A DNA stretch of 64,000 nt from Cordylochernes scorpioides. Taxonomy: Eukaryota; Arthropoda; Arachnida; Pseudoscorpiones; Chernetidae. Location of the stretch: the NCBI GenBank assembly GCA_030710605.1, contig CP092863.1, positions 137,858,994 to 137,922,993 on the forward strand, written 5' to 3'. Position numbers and translations under genes: made by a program. Positions 29,402 to 41,290 of the stretch are shown piece after piece. A model generated the notes under the pieces. That model ran no database searches. It worked only from the letters and a program-made list of their open reading frames with translations, and had not been told where the DNA came from. Position 1 is the stretch's first letter; every line of letters begins with the position of its first letter.

Positions 29402-31753
29402 TGATATAATATTGCATATAACATAAATTAAAAATTGTACAAGTATTGATATAAAGTAAAAATATAAATATATATAATATAAAATAAAATTGTAGTGTTG
29501 ATATCAAAGGTGATTAAAAAAAGGTTGAAATAATGTTGAAAATAAATGTATATAAATATACATTTAACACAGAGAAGCATGCTTACTCTGATTTACGCTC
29601 TCTCTCTCTATAGATAGAAAAATAAAAATGTAAACTCCCTTATATTCATTATATGTTTCTCTTACTCTTTCTCTATAAATATATAAAGATATATATATTT
29701 AAATTTGTGAACTTAACGATTTGATTTCCGATAAAAAATCATATTTAAAGTTCAATTCATTTTGTAAATACATTCTAAACTTTCTACAAAATCTGGATCT
29801 CTAATGTTTTCATGAGTTGAATAATGTAAATAACTTATGTTGCGGAATATAGCGCTTTGGAAATAAAAAATAATAATAATTATAACTCTAAAATATACAG
29901 TCTACATACATTCCTACTCCGCGTAAACATATTTGCATATTCATAGATAAATTGATGGTATATTCTTTTAGTTATAGATTTATTGACTCCTCCAATCAAT
30001 TTCTACAGAAAAAAGTTAAGACCAAATAAAGGAAAATATATAAGAAGAATAAATAACGTGTAGATAAAATGTTGGTTATAGATGTGTGAAATAAATTCAA
30101 ATAACTCTGATTTTATACATGTATATGTGTGTTATATCTATTATAATATAATTTATATTTAGTTGTGATAGATGTTTATTCATACATTTGTTATTTATAG
30201 GAAGATGGAATAATCATAAATTTGTTATAAAATAGGAGGGAGAATTTATGGTGAAGTTTCGATATGTTTTTGTGTGTAACCATTTCTACTTACGAATTGA
30301 TAGAAAATTATCGGATAAGAAGACTAATGGTTTCTAGGGAATTTAATATGTAACTTTAAATACATATTTGACCATTTTTACATACTAATTGGTAGTAAAT
30401 ATTCCGATAAGAAGACTATGTATAATGATTGCTATGGAACAACTAAAATTTCCTAGAAATCATTAGTCTTTTTATATATGTATTAATTATTCCTCTATAT
30501 TATTTGGCATAATACCAACTAGGGAGAGGTTTTTCTTATATAAATATTTTAATATCTGTGCAGAGCGTTAAAGCCTTTCTACAGGATCATTGTTGACTAA
30601 TAAGAGAAGTCTGAAAGCTAGAGATGTTGGGGGGGGGGGATATATATACAGGAAAACAATCCCTCAATGTATTTATGCCAGTATGATATAAGGAAGGAAA
30701 AATTTCGGATTTCCAATAACTGAGTGAAAAATAAGTTGGGATAGTTGTATCCCCAATGAAGTGATTCTATTAAGAATGTGAAGCCAAGTATTTGTGAATC
30801 TATATAAAGGTGTGAGAGCAGTAAAAAAAGTGCTGAAGTATAAAATGTGGCAAGGCGTTAGAACCAGGTTATGGAGTCAAGGATCGCTTCGAAGGTGAAG
30901 AAATAGTTGAACAACGTCCAATCTCGTTTGCCCTAAACAAATGTTAGAACATTTTCCCGCCAAGTACCTCTTTTCTAATCTGTTGGCAAATATCCTCTTT
31001 TTTTAGAACGATTATATTCATTGAATATATTTTATTGATATTTGACCAGGTGTCTAATACATTCGAATTATTCGAATTTTTGATCGCTTGGTAAATTATT
31101 CTCTTTTTAAAATTTTTCTGTTAATTTATATTTTTTATATTTATAACGTTTCAAATATATTATATACTGTTATGATAATTTGTGTTTATACATTCGTGTA
31201 TATTGTATTTGAATAAATAAGTGAATTATATAAAGGTTATTTTAAATTTTAAAATTGGTATATTCTGCTAATATTGTTTTTTCTACATTATTCGTTAAAA
31301 TTAATGCAAGAATACATTTCAAAATATTTACTCGTTTCCATGTTTAACGTTAAATATATTGACGGCAAATATAGTTCTATTATATATATTTTCATTGAAT
31401 ATGAATGTTAAAATATTTTCATTACTATACATGCGTGTTATACTTTAAAGATTTAAAAAAAATTATATTAAAAATTTAATATTTTATAGAAAATCACTTT
31501 AGAATCATTAGAATATTGGAAAAAAGGTTCAAATCCTTAGTTGAGAAATTCTCGTTTGTTTTATATCCTTTATTTAATTGGCATGTGCTTTGTGTAAAGT
31601 GAAGATATCAGAAATGAACTAGAACACTATATGACACCACATGTAGAACAATACATAGGAAGAAAGAGAAGATTTTTACTCAAGAATCGGCATCAAGTCG
31701 TCAATATATTTATGCTCTGATAAATTAACTGAGGACAGACTTATACAAGTATA
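29402..31753. other. AT-rich region, no gene seen
   Basis: About 2.35 kb of AT-rich sequence with several short (TA)n tracts and a run of G at about 30632. No frame above noise, no repeat family recognised. Confidence 0.5.
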
Positions 31754-31755
31754 TA

Positions 31756-33059
31756 CAAGGTATGTCCTATAAGTTCCCGGACTGGGTCCATAAAAAAATA
31801 AATAAATGAAAAATGTAAATGAATTTGACTGTTTATTATAGAAAAAATATCTGGCTACACGGTGGTACCAATATCGAGGCGGTACGTGCACGCGCCCCAA
31901 AGTTATTCTAATTTATTAAAAGGTTACACATAGCGCTGCGGCGATTTTACGATGGAACGAAAATTGAAGCAGAGGATTTGCATAGAAATTTGTGTGAAAC
32001 TTCAAATATCAGCAACTGAAACTTTTTAAATGCTTAATAAAGCATTCCCCAAAGAGAACAATTGTTTTTGAATGGCATTCTAGATTTAAAGCTGGCAGAA
32101 TTTCCATTGAAGATGATCTTCGTCAAGGACGCCCAAAAATTTCAAAGGACTGATGAAAATGTGCAAAAAATCACCGATTTGATAAAAGAAAATCCTCGAA
32201 CCACTTTGCTGGAGCTAGAGCAAGACACAGGCATCTCTAAAACAGCGATTGGAAGGATCGTAACCAAATCAAAAAGACTCCTGCAAAATTCATCCCAAGA
32301 TTCCTTACTAATGAGCAAAAACTGTGTCGGCTTGCAACCTGTGAGGACATGTTGGAAATGACAAGAACGGATCCGGAATGGAAAGACAAGATAATCACAG
32401 GCTACGAGACATGGGTCTATGGCTATGATCCTGAAACCAAGCATCAATCTGCCGAGTGGAGATGTCAGGGTGAACTTAGACCCAAAAAATCCAGATTATT
32501 GAAATCCAGAAACAAGGTGTTGCTGGTCGCTTTTTTGGATAAAAAGGGCATTTTTCATCACGAGTATCTTCCTGCAGGCCAAACAGTTATCAAGGATATG
32601 TATTTGGGCATTCTTCGCCGTCTAAGGGAAGCGATTCGAAAAAAAAGGCCAGAAAAATGGACTAATGGTGGCTGGATCCTACACCATGACAATGCTCGCC
32701 CTCACACAGCACACTTGATGACTATCTTTTTGGCGAAAAACGGGACACAAATTCTACTTCAGCCACCCTATTTCCCAGACATCGCACCAAATGACTTTTT
32801 CCTGTTCCCCAAACTTTAAGCAGTCCTAAAAGGAAGACATTTTGACACCAGGGATGACATAATAGAAAAATCGCCGTTAGCATTGAAGAGCATTCCAAAA
32901 GAGGCTCATAAAAATTGTTTCGACAATTGGGAGAAACGATGGCGCTGGTGCGTTGAAGCAAGGGGGGATTACTTTGAAAAGTTTTAATAAAATTTTTTAA
33001 AAAAAATCTTACCTTTTTTTTTTATGGACCCAGTCCGGGAACTTATGGGACATACCTTG
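31756..33059 (+). mobile_element. Full-length mariner element
   Basis: Terminal inverted repeats of about 42 bp (31756-31797 and 33018-33059) start CAAGGTATGTCC and differ at only about one position. TA lies on both sides (31754-31755 and 33060-33061). Length is 1304 bp, normal for mariner. The transposase inside is broken. Confidence 0.95.
31952..32986 (+). pseudogene. Mariner transposase, inactivated
   Basis: A start is plausible at ATG 31952. The frame is broken by a TAA near 32027, by frameshifts in the N-terminal third, and by a TAA at 32817-32819. The readable parts are a helix-turn-helix region (TLLELEQDTGISKTAIGRIV), ITGYETWVYG, HHDNARPHTAH and a PDIAPNDFFLF motif. The family motif has aspartate where this copy has tyrosine (GYETW instead of GDETW), so the first of the three catalytic aspartates is lost. 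The other two are present. The natural end appears to be near 32984. It belongs to a different mariner subgroup from the copy at 18185. Confidence 0.9.
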
Positions 33060-33162
33060 TATATAAGTATATACTACTTATATAACTTCTTCCAATCAGT
33101 TAACGGAAAGAAGGAACGACATGACAAGATTGTACTGTAAATGTAATATGTAAATATATGTA

Positions 33163-33569
33163 CAGTTAACCCTCTCTATAACGCCCGATTTTAAATACGT
33201 AGTACGATGCGATTTACATTAAAAGTGACCTGTCTATAGCGCCCCCTCTAAATTGCGCCTCCCTCTCTATAGCGCCCGATTTTAAATACGTAGTACGATG
33301 CGATTTACATTAAAATTGACCTGTCTATATAACGCCCCCTCTAAATAGCGCCTCCCTCTCTATAGCGCCCGATTTTAAATACGTAGTACGAGGCGATTTA
33401 CATTAAAATTGACCTGTCTATATAACGCCCCCCTCTAAATAGCGCCTCCCTCTCTATAGCGCCCGATTTTAAATACGTAGTACGATGCGATTTACATTAA
33501 AAGTGACCTGTCTATAGCACCCTATTTTGGTGAGTCCCAAGAGGGGGGCGAAATAGGCAGGTTTAACTG
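33163..33569. mobile_element. TA-flanked MITE with internal tandem repeats
   Basis: Ends CAGTTAACC and GGTTTAACTG are inverted and lie between TA dinucleotides. The interior contains four tandem units of about 93 bp, each with CCCGATTTTAAATACGTAG and CATTAAAATTGACCTGTC. CAGT ends with TA sites suggest a Tc1/mariner (Tigger/pogo) relative. Confidence 0.75.
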
Positions 33570-33679
33570 TATATGTAATCGGGAGTATTCAATGTGGGGC
33601 TTTGGTTCTAATAAAGACTGTGAAAATATAGTACAAATGTGAAATTATACTGCGATAAGGTGGATAAATTAAGAAAAAG

Positions 33680-33780
33680 GCATCTCCTTAGCGTGAAACT
33701 GAAAGTTACTGATGGCTTGCGTCATCTATCGGAATAAATACCAACTATTCGTTGATTTTTAATTACTCCACGGACTGTTG
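33680..33780 (-). repeat. Penelope-like terminus fragment
   Basis: On the minus strand it matches 15955-16035: a TTTATTCCGATAGATG stretch, then GCAAGCCATCAG, then ACTTTCAGTT. It is a truncated remnant. Confidence 0.65.
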
Positions 33781-34263
33781 TTGTTATATCCTCTGTTTAA
33801 TTAATTTGTTGCAATGGTGTTGTTAGGATATACAGATATTAGGATAAATATATAATTCAAAATAAAATAGAGATGGGTATCAAGCGTCAAAAGAGTTTAG
33901 CATGATATCAAACCGGCCCAAGTTTACCATCTCACGATCAAACAAACCTTTTTCCAGCCTTGTCATCAAACTTTATTTCCTTGTATTTTCTAGTCAGCTA
34001 CTGTCTATATTGGTCCGTTTTTTTTATATATATATATCCGCTTTGCATATCTCAGCAGATATTCTGAGTGAACTTTCTAACGTAGATAATCCTATTAAAA
34101 ACAAATTAGGCATATCCTGAACACTAACATGAGCGTATTTAAATGGTAGAGCGCCATTATATTGATTACGAGTTTTTATAGGGGAAGCATGACCTCTGGC
34201 GGTCGATTTAAGAGAGTATTTGGATCAATGAAATATAATTTAAATAGAATAATATTTTAATAT

Positions 34264-34304
<41 letters not shown>
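33781..34304. other. Spacer, no gene
   Basis: AT-rich, ending in a (TA)n tract at 34268-34301. A short stretch at 34110-34210 (GGCATATCCTGAACAC, then GAGCGCCATTATATTG) resembles the Penelope-like termini. Confidence 0.45.
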
Positions 34305-34430
34305 CTAGCCGAATGACCCGGGCAACGCCCGGGTTTTACCCGATTAAATGCTTTTATTCAAATACTATTCGTTACAATTATAAATTGGCGCCGTGGATGT
34401 CATTCTTGTATAATATATAAATGAGTTTTA
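34305..34430 (-). mobile_element. Helitron 3' end
   Basis: On the minus strand it ends with hairpin CCCGGGC/GTT/GCCCGGG and CTAG, followed by T. Adjacent GGCGCCAATTTATAATTG matches the Helitron at 28616. I could not find a matching 5' end, so it is truncated or the 5' end belongs to another subfamily. Confidence 0.75.
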
Positions 34431-34451
34431 AAAATTGTAAAAAAAAAAAAA

Positions 34452-34522
34452 TGCATCGGCCGGGAATCGAACCCGGGCCGCCCGCGTGGCAGGCGAGCAT
34501 TCTACTACTGAACCACCGATGG
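34452..34522 (-). tRNA. tRNA-Gly (anticodon GCC)
   Basis: 71 nt on the minus strand with a complete cloverleaf: D arm GGTTCAGTAGTAGAATGC, anticodon loop with GCC, T arm CCCGG/TTCGATT/CCGGG and acceptor ending CCGATGC then A. A run of T directly downstream on the minus strand is a strong RNA polymerase III terminator. The only defect is at the first acceptor pair (C1 opposite C72, where G-C is expected). It lies beside a Helitron 3' end, so it may be a captured copy. It is either a functional gene with a weak end pair or a very recent pseudogene. Confidence 0.85.
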
Positions 34523-35020
34523 TTATGAGAAATGGCCATATTTGGGTATTTATTCCATTCACAAAAGCAAACGGTGACAGAATTGATTAAGAAAGAATTT
34601 ATTATGACGCTGATAACTGTATATTTTAATAGAGAGACTAAAATATACCTTTAATAAATTCTGATTAACGAATGAATAATATAAATACAAGTTGTAAAAT
34701 AGAATAGTTTTGAAAGTTACATTAAGTAAACTTATGTAAAATTCTCTATTAAAACATTTTACCTTTCTGAATTTTAGATGTAATCCGTTTTAAGAATGTT
34801 TTTTTGTGTATAAATATAGAATAAATATTCCACAAGTTTTTTAAGATTGATTCTATGTAGAATATTAAATTATAAATTTTATGTGGAGTTTAGCTTGCAT
34901 TAATAAATTTTAAAACAAATGTTGGGGGCTGTTTGTAAAATGCAAGTCATCTATTTGGTTATGATCTTAATAAATTTTGTTAAATTCCATTGTTATTCAC
35001 TTTGAGTATATAAATTATTC
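34523..35020. other. AT-rich spacer, no gene
   Basis: No feature recognised. Confidence 0.45.
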
Positions 35021-35212
35021 AACACAAATGAAAACACACCAAAACGCGAATGTTTCTTTTCATAAATAAATCGAACTTTTACTGCCCTTACTGCAGTGAA
35101 ATAATATTGGGAGGGTTCATCACTGATGAGCCAAGCCCTCCCAATATGTTTTTTCATCGCCGTAAGGATTTGTGAAAAGAAACATTTGCGTTTTAATGTT
35201 TTCATTTGTGTT
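35021..35212. mobile_element. Foldback MITE with nested hairpin
   Basis: Outer inverted repeats of about 50 bp start AACACAAATGAAAACA and contain GCGAATGTTTCTTTTC. An inner palindrome ATATTGGGAGGG ... CCCTCCCAATAT encloses CATCACTGATGAGCC. Related fragments of the inner part lie near 40340-40400, 40490-40560 and 43970-44010. Confidence 0.75.
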
Positions 35213-35249
35213 ATATAGATGGTGGGTTATTTCTTTGTATATAAATTAT

Positions 35250-35540
35250 TCATTAAGATTGAACCGTTGGTTTTCGACCGCTACGACACGGGTTCGATTC
35301 CCGCATTGGGCACTTTTTTCTAATTAAAAAATGCTCCAATAGCCCCCGATTCTTGCAAAAGTCCAACCCCACCAGCGAGTGCAAGTAATTAAACGGGGCT
35401 CTGGCACATTTGTAAGTGCAAAGTCGAACTGCTTTTCACATGTGTAGACATGTGGTGCACTTACAGTAAAAGCAGTCGCCTACTTCTACCCACCATGATT
35501 ATCATGGCCTGTGCCACGTGTACTAGGGATAAGGAAAAAA
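35250..35540 (+). repeat. tRNA-derived SINE
   Basis: The head contains ACGGGTTCGATTCCCG (B box). A T-rich linker is followed by the conserved body (CCCCGATTCTTGCAAAAGTC, then CATGTGTAGACATGTGG) and the tail CATGATTATCATGGCCTGTG with CTAGGGATAAGG. It is among the best preserved copies in the window. Confidence 0.85.
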
Positions 35541-35702
35541 ATTAAGATTGAAAGATTCAAATAAAATAATTCATATCTAGTCATTATTTTTCATGAATAT
35601 TTTAAAGTGAAAAGCAATTTTATAAGTTTTTTTTTTTTTTAGATTGAAATGATTTGTAAATTTCACATTTCTTTTAATTTTGTTTATTTTTTATTCCAAG
35701 TA

Positions 35703-35755
35703 GACCTAGTACAGGCCAATCATGGTAGGTATTTAACGACCGCTTTTACTGCAAG
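35703..35755 (-). repeat. SINE tail fragment
   Basis: CTAGTACAGGCCAATCATGG followed by CGACCGCTTTTACT is the reverse complement of the SINE 3' part. Confidence 0.6.
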
Positions 35756-35779
35756 TATACCACATATCTACATATGTAT

Positions 35780-36105
35780 ATTCCAGGACTCGAGATACCT
35801 ACTGCTGGAATGCCCACTCTTCTTTACCGCTAGACAACAGACAATAAATAATGTTGTAGATCTATATCAATTTGTAAATAGAAGAGAGAATTATCATAGA
35901 TTTAACTATTTTTGTAAATATATTAATGATTATCTTTCTTGCCTGAAAGGTTCAGGTTCCTAATATATGTTATTGTGTCTCTTTTTTATTTTTTAATTAT
36001 TTTTCTTGTATAATATGTTTATAGCTGTTTCTGTTTTTAAAAAAATGTAAATCGACGCAATTATCCCTAGCCGGGATATCGCGTTTTGTGTGTTGAAATA
36101 AATAC
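35780..36105 (+). pseudogene. Non-LTR retrotransposon 3' fragment
   Basis: The frame ending at 35963 contains LLLECPLFFTARQQ, which resembles the conserved C terminus of non-LTR reverse transcriptases (LLxCPxF followed by R). It is followed by an AT-rich 3' untranslated part with AATAAA near 36098. The rest of the element is missing. Its N-terminal 40 residues come from SINE and AT-rich sequence. Confidence 0.5.
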
Positions 36106-36129
36106 ATATGTATAAATCAGTTTGACTTT

Positions 36130-36300
36130 TTCACTTATAAATGTGCCAGAGCCCCGATTGGGTACTTGTATTCACTGGTGGGGTTGGATTTTTACAAGAA
36201 TCGGGGTTCATTGAAACAATTTTTTCTTCGGGGAAAAAAAAAAGTCAAATGCGGGAGTCCATTCCGGGTCGTAGCTGTCAAAATTCAAACCCCTCCTCAA
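36130..36300 (-). repeat. SINE fragment
   Basis: The reverse complement of the SINE middle (GGTGGGGTTGGA and CAAGAATCGGGG) with its A-rich linker. Confidence 0.7.
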
Positions 36301-36377
36301 CCTTGCATGTAACCTGCTTAAAGAATGATTTCAAATTTCTTCTTTAAAGTTCAATAGAGTAAAGCTAAAGTTTTTAT

Positions 36378-36682
36378 CCACCGGGTCGGTAGGTGAGTGG
36401 TCTAAACCATTGGTTTTTCGACTTCTATAACCCGGGTTCGAATCCCGCATTGGGCACTTTTTTTTTTTCTAAAAAAAAAATTGATCCAATAATCCCCGAT
36501 TCTTGCAAAAGTCCGATTCCACTAGCAAGTGAAAATAACCAAACGGGACACTTGTAAGTACAAAAGTCCAACTGCTTTTCACATGTGTAGACATGCAGTG
36601 CATATACAGTAAAAAACAGTCTCCAACTTCGACCCACCATGATTATCATGGCCTATATACAACGTTTACTAGAGATATTAGT
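36378..36682 (+). repeat. tRNA-derived SINE
   Basis: The head has GGTAGGTGAGTGGTCTAA (A-box-like) and CCCGGGTTCGAATCCCGC (B box), 60-odd bases apart as in a tRNA. The body and tail are the same as at 35250. The head resembles a tRNA with a mutated anticodon arm. Confidence 0.85.
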
Positions 36683-36999
36683 AAAAAAAGTTTTTAATAA
36701 ATTTAACACGAACAATTTTGTCCAACTCTTTCCTTTGACTCTGTTATTGATTGATTTGAGTATTCATCGCTGATTCTAACCAAATCCACAAATTTATAAA
36801 ATTGGAGTTTTACACTTTGAATAACACCTGTTTTAGAGTTTTTTAAAAATTGATGCCAAGTTAAGAACTAAAATACGAGTGATATTTCAAACAAAAAATA
36901 CTTTTCGACAGTTTTTTTAAATCTCAAAAGAGACCTAAAAAATATTTCGTTTCATCTCTAAAAAATATATTTTTTAAAGACTTAAAGAAAACATCATGA
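36683..36999. other. AT-rich spacer, no gene
   Basis: No feature recognised. Confidence 0.4.
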
Positions 37000-38325
37000 C
37001 TAAGCTATTGACTGTATTGACTCATCCATTGATGAACTCTACTCATCCCTAGCAGACACCATCAACATGCTCTACAAGCTTGATATCTTAATATTATTGT
37101 TGAATGGAGATAAGAAAGTAGATGTTTTGGGTACAACATCATTGACTGTATTGACTCATCCATTGATAAGCTCTACTCAGCATCCCCAGCAGACACCATC
37201 AACAAGATCTATAAGCTTGATATCTTAATATTATTGTTGAATGGAGATAAGAAAGTAGATGTTTTGGGTACAACATCATTGACTGTATTGACTCATCCAT
37301 TGATAAGCTCTACTCAGCATCCCCAGCAGACACCATCAACAAGCTTGATATCTTAATATGATTGTGAGTGGAGATAAGAAAGTGGATGTTTTGGGTACCA
37401 CATCATTGACTGTATTGACTCATCCATTGATAAGCTCTACTCAGCATCCCCAGCAGACACCATCAACAAGCTTGATATCTTAATATGATTGTGAGTGGAG
37501 ATAAGAAAGTGGATGTTTTGGGTACCACATCATTGACTGTATTGACTCATCCATTGATAAGCTCTACTCAGCATCCCCAGCAGACACCATCAACAAGATC
37601 TATAAGCTTGATATCTTAATATTATTGTTGAATGGAGATAAGAAAGTAGATGTTTTGGGTACAACATCATTGACTGTATTGACTCATCCATTGATAAGCT
37701 CTACTCAGCATCCCCAGCAGACACCATCAACAAGATCTATAAGCTTGATATCTTAATATTATTGTTGAATGGAGATAAGAAAGTAGATGTTTTGGGTACA
37801 ACATCATTGACTGTATTGACTCATCCATTGATAAGCTCTACTCAGCATCCCCAGCAGACACCATCAACAAGATCTATAAGCTTGATATCTTAATATTATT
37901 GTTGAATGGAGATAAGAAAGTAGATGTTTTGGGTACAACATCATTGACTGTATTGACTCATCCATTGATGAGCTCTACTCAGCATCCCCAGCAGACACCA
38001 TCAACAAACTCTACAAGCTTGATATCTTAATATTATTGTTGAATGGAGATAAGAAAGAAGATGTTTTGGGTACCATATCATTGAATGTATTGACTCATCC
38101 ATTGATGAGCTCTACTCATCCCAAGCAGACACCATCAACATGCTCTACAAGCTTGATATCTTAATATTATTGTTGGGTGGAGATAAGAAAGAAGATGTTT
38201 TGGGTACCACATCATTGACTGTATTGAGACTCAACCATTGATGAGCTCTACTCATCCCCAGCAAACATCAACAAGCTTTACAAGCTTGATATTTTAATAT
38301 GATTGAGTAGAGATAAGAAAGAAAA
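37000..38325. repeat. Minisatellite, units of 127 or 137 bp, about 10 copies
   Basis: CATTGACTGTATTGACTCAT recurs at about 37140, 37277, 37404, 37531, 37668, 37805, 37942, 38079 (mutated) and 38213. The two unit lengths differ by a 10-bp AGATCTATAA-type segment. Central units are nearly identical and edge units are diverged. There is no continuous frame. Confidence 0.95.
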
Positions 38326-38874
38326 CATTAATTTTTGAAATAGTGAAAATTAAAAGACAAACAACAATCAACTAAAAGATGAGATCTGAGATAACAGAAT
38401 ATATTTAAACATGATCTCAAAGTTTCTCGACGACGAGAACGTGTAACGCCGCGTTCCATTGTTCTATAAACCACACAGTAGATCACCTCTTTATGTGAAA
38501 TGGGTGGAGTCGTCCTAGCCAGTTATCCTCTCACGGATTAGCATCTTTATGGAAACTTCTTTGTTGCTAAAGGACAATAAACATTCCTACTGAAGTAGCT
38601 CTGTTCCCTTGCTTTTCCATGACATCTATTAGTTTGGATTCTCTCACTATACCTCACTGTTTTGAACATATCTCTTATGTCTCTCTTTATGTAGACGGCA
38701 CGCGTGTGCTGTATATATGCTGAAAATGACACCTCTCCCTTTAAAAATGAATTAAAACGATGTTTTTTCGTTTAAAGTTCCAGTATAGAACGTATTGTTT
38801 GTTATAAAGAATGATCCATAATGATTAAGATGGGTATACTACTTTAGCGAAATTCCTAGTTTCCACTTATATTT
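38326..38874. other. Spacer, no gene
   Basis: Mixed composition with no convincing exon or repeat. Confidence 0.4.
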
Positions 38875-39445
38875 AGATTAGGTCCAAATTTGCATAGCAG
38901 TCTTAGAGAAGGTGGATATATACATATTCAAGGCTGTATGGTCAATCAAACTTGAGGATGTGGTTTCCTAACAGATATATGTGACACGCCGTTACTTGTT
39001 TAGATTAGGTTATGTTATTTTCAATATGTACGATCAAATTTGCATAGTAGTGCTGAACTGAGAAGGTGGATATATACATATTCCATGCTGTATGGTCAAT
39101 CGCCCTTGAGGATTTGGTTTCCTAACAGATATATGTGATACGCCGTTACTTGTTTATATTGTTGTGTTTCAATATGTATGACCAAATTTGCATAGCAGCG
39201 ATGAGAACATGGATATGCACATATCCCAGGCTGTATGGTCGGTCAAGGGCGATAGAGGATGTGGTTTCCTAACGGATATATGGGATACGCCGTTACTTGT
39301 TCATATTGTTGTGTTTCAATATATATGACCAAATTTGCATAGCAGCGATGAGAAGGTGGATATGCACATATCCCAGGCTGTATGGTCGGTCAAGGGCGAT
39401 AGAGGATGTGGTTTCCTAACGGATATATGTGACACGCCGTTTCGA
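38875..39445. repeat. Tandem array, about 147-150 bp, 4 copies
   Basis: AAATTTGCATAGCAG-type landmarks occur at 38885, 39036, 39184 and 39331. Each unit also has GGCTGTATGGTC and GATATATGTGACACGCCG. The last two units are almost identical. Confidence 0.9.
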
Positions 39446-39589
39446 GATCGGCTTCATGTAACAAGTCTCCGATTACGTTCAGGATTCTCCCGACTTGGCA
39501 CAAGCTATGTATCAATGGGGGGCCTTGGAGGATAAATATTCACTACATTGGAGTAACTCGACCCCACGGTATCGTTCTTACATATCATC

Positions 39590-40115
39590 TTAGAGATCTG
39601 CTAGTCTAAAGATGTCAGTTTGAACAACAAAAACCACGGTTCGATACCCGCTTTGAGGAAGTTTTTCAAGCAATAATACGAAGAAGTAGATTATTAGATC
39701 GTATTATTGAGAATAGCAAACCTATAAATATTGTTAATTCTGTCATATAATATATGCAACTTTTATTTCGCGGTATGCATATAAGATCCTCTTTGTATCA
39801 GCTTTCTTTGTAATTGACAAAAGGGACTGCGAGATTTGAATGCTTGCTTTCCACTTAAGATATCTTCCCGGCGATTATTTCTTACAATGATAAATTGTTT
39901 TTCTCCCATACATATATACAATGGCTCTTTCACTATTACTGTACAAGTCCAATTCTATTAGAAGTAACCAAACAGGACTCTGTCACCTTGTAAAAGTAAT
40001 TGTAGAACTCTCCTATATCTGTGTAGACGTGTGATGCACATACATAAGCGAAACTCCTATCTCCATGATTATCATGGCCTGTCTCAGGTGTATTTGGGAA
40101 TAAAAATCTTGGGGA
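39590..40115 (+). repeat. Decayed SINE pieces
   Basis: A tRNA-like head (CACGGTTCGATACCCGC at about 39637) and, 280 bp later, SINE body and tail (AGAAGTAACCAAACAGGACT, then CATGATTATCATGGCCTG). The interval holds unrelated sequence, so the element is interrupted. Confidence 0.55.
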
Positions 40116-40669
40116 ATTGCGTTTTCGAATCATTTCCTTTAAAATTGGCTCTTTTTTTTTCTTGAGCCGTTTCTTTTCGTTTCCGGAAACTAAAAATATC
40201 GTTCCTTTCTTAATTATGGCTTTGAATGATTGATTTTGGTAGCTGTGTAAGGCTTTGATTGCCTTAGCACGACATCTGTAGTTAAAAAAAAAGAAACAAC
40301 TTCTCTTCCACTGTACTTTACTGCGATGAAAAAAAAAATACTGGGAGGTCTTGGCTCATCAATGGTGAACCCTCACAGCGGTTTCGCCAGTTTACTCTAC
40401 CTCTCTACCAATTCCTTTGAAGTACCGGATATATAAGCAGAGAGAACAGCCCAATACAATATTATATAGCGTACTAATTGATTAAACTGCCGAAGTCCCT
40501 GAGAGGGTTTGCCAGTGATGAGCCAGGCCTCTCTCTATATTTTCCACCGCTGTACAGAAAAATTCCTTTTATTTTGGGAAAAATGAAAAATAAAATACTT
40601 TTAAAAATAATTTGTTTTCTTACAATATATATAAATGATTTATTTTTATTTTATTATTTTATTTCAATT
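40116..40669. repeat. Repeat fragments, no gene
   Basis: Contains GGGAGGTCTTGGCTCATCAA and TTTGCCAGTGATGAGCCAGG, relatives in both orientations of the inner foldback at 35100. No coding signal is seen. Confidence 0.45.
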
Positions 40670-40965
40670 TAAAGCGCTATGTACCCCTAGGAACACTTAC
40701 GCTGTCATACATGTATGCCTTTACATTTTAGGCCGTGAATAGAATAATCATATGATGTTAACAATGAGAATGAGAGGGAAAAAACGATAAAAGACCTGTG
40801 TACAAAATAAAAGAAGTGTCTGGCAATATGTACAATATGCATTTATTATAGCTTACACACACACACCGTCAAAATGTAAGAGGGAAAAAAATATGCCGTG
40901 GAAAAATTTGGGTGAGCTTTCGGTATCAGGGTTGCTTCCTTCATCAGGCTGAGGTTATCGATTCC
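40670..40965 (-). repeat. Penelope-like terminus fragments
   Basis: 40670-40800 matches the reverse complement of 16140-16285 (GCGCTATGTACCCCTAGG, then GGCCGTGAATAGAATA). At 40910-40965 the minus strand reads CCTGATGAAGGAAGCAACCC followed by GATACCGAAAGCTC, which has a hammerhead-like order but no convincing stem II. Confidence 0.55.
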
Positions 40966-41024
40966 AAGATTGATTGAAACCATTAACAATGATGTGGCTT
41001 ATCGCTGGGCCACTTGTGGATGAA

Positions 41025-41290
41025 TATTGATTTATAGGAAGAACACCAGGAAGACCTAGAATGGAATTCGTGGACCATTTTGGGTGAAGACCCTACAATA
41101 CTATCAAAGAACTTCTATAGAAAGGACGCTCTGAGAGGACAGGGATACTGACAGTCACCAACATATGGCTGGTTAAGGAGAAATAGATAGACCCTACGAT
41201 ACCATCAAAAGACTAGCCATAGAAAAGAAACTCTAAGAGGACAGGAATACTGCCAGCCACCAACCGGGTTGACGAGAAAATTTTACTTTT
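41025..41290 (+). pseudogene. Decayed non-LTR retrotransposon fragment
   Basis: One frame reads RTPGRPRMEFVDHFG, then stop, then NTIKELL and GRSERTG with further stops. It resembles the GRPR-containing end of some non-LTR element proteins. The fragment is heavily mutated, and part of it appears twice (ATACCATCAAAAGACTAGCC echoes ATACTATCAAAGAACTTC). Confidence 0.35.

Noticed and set aside
35095..35155. CACTGATGAGCC in a foldback as a hammerhead ribozyme
   Set aside because: CTGATGA is present, but no GAAA core follows stem II. The palindrome is explained by the MITE foldback.
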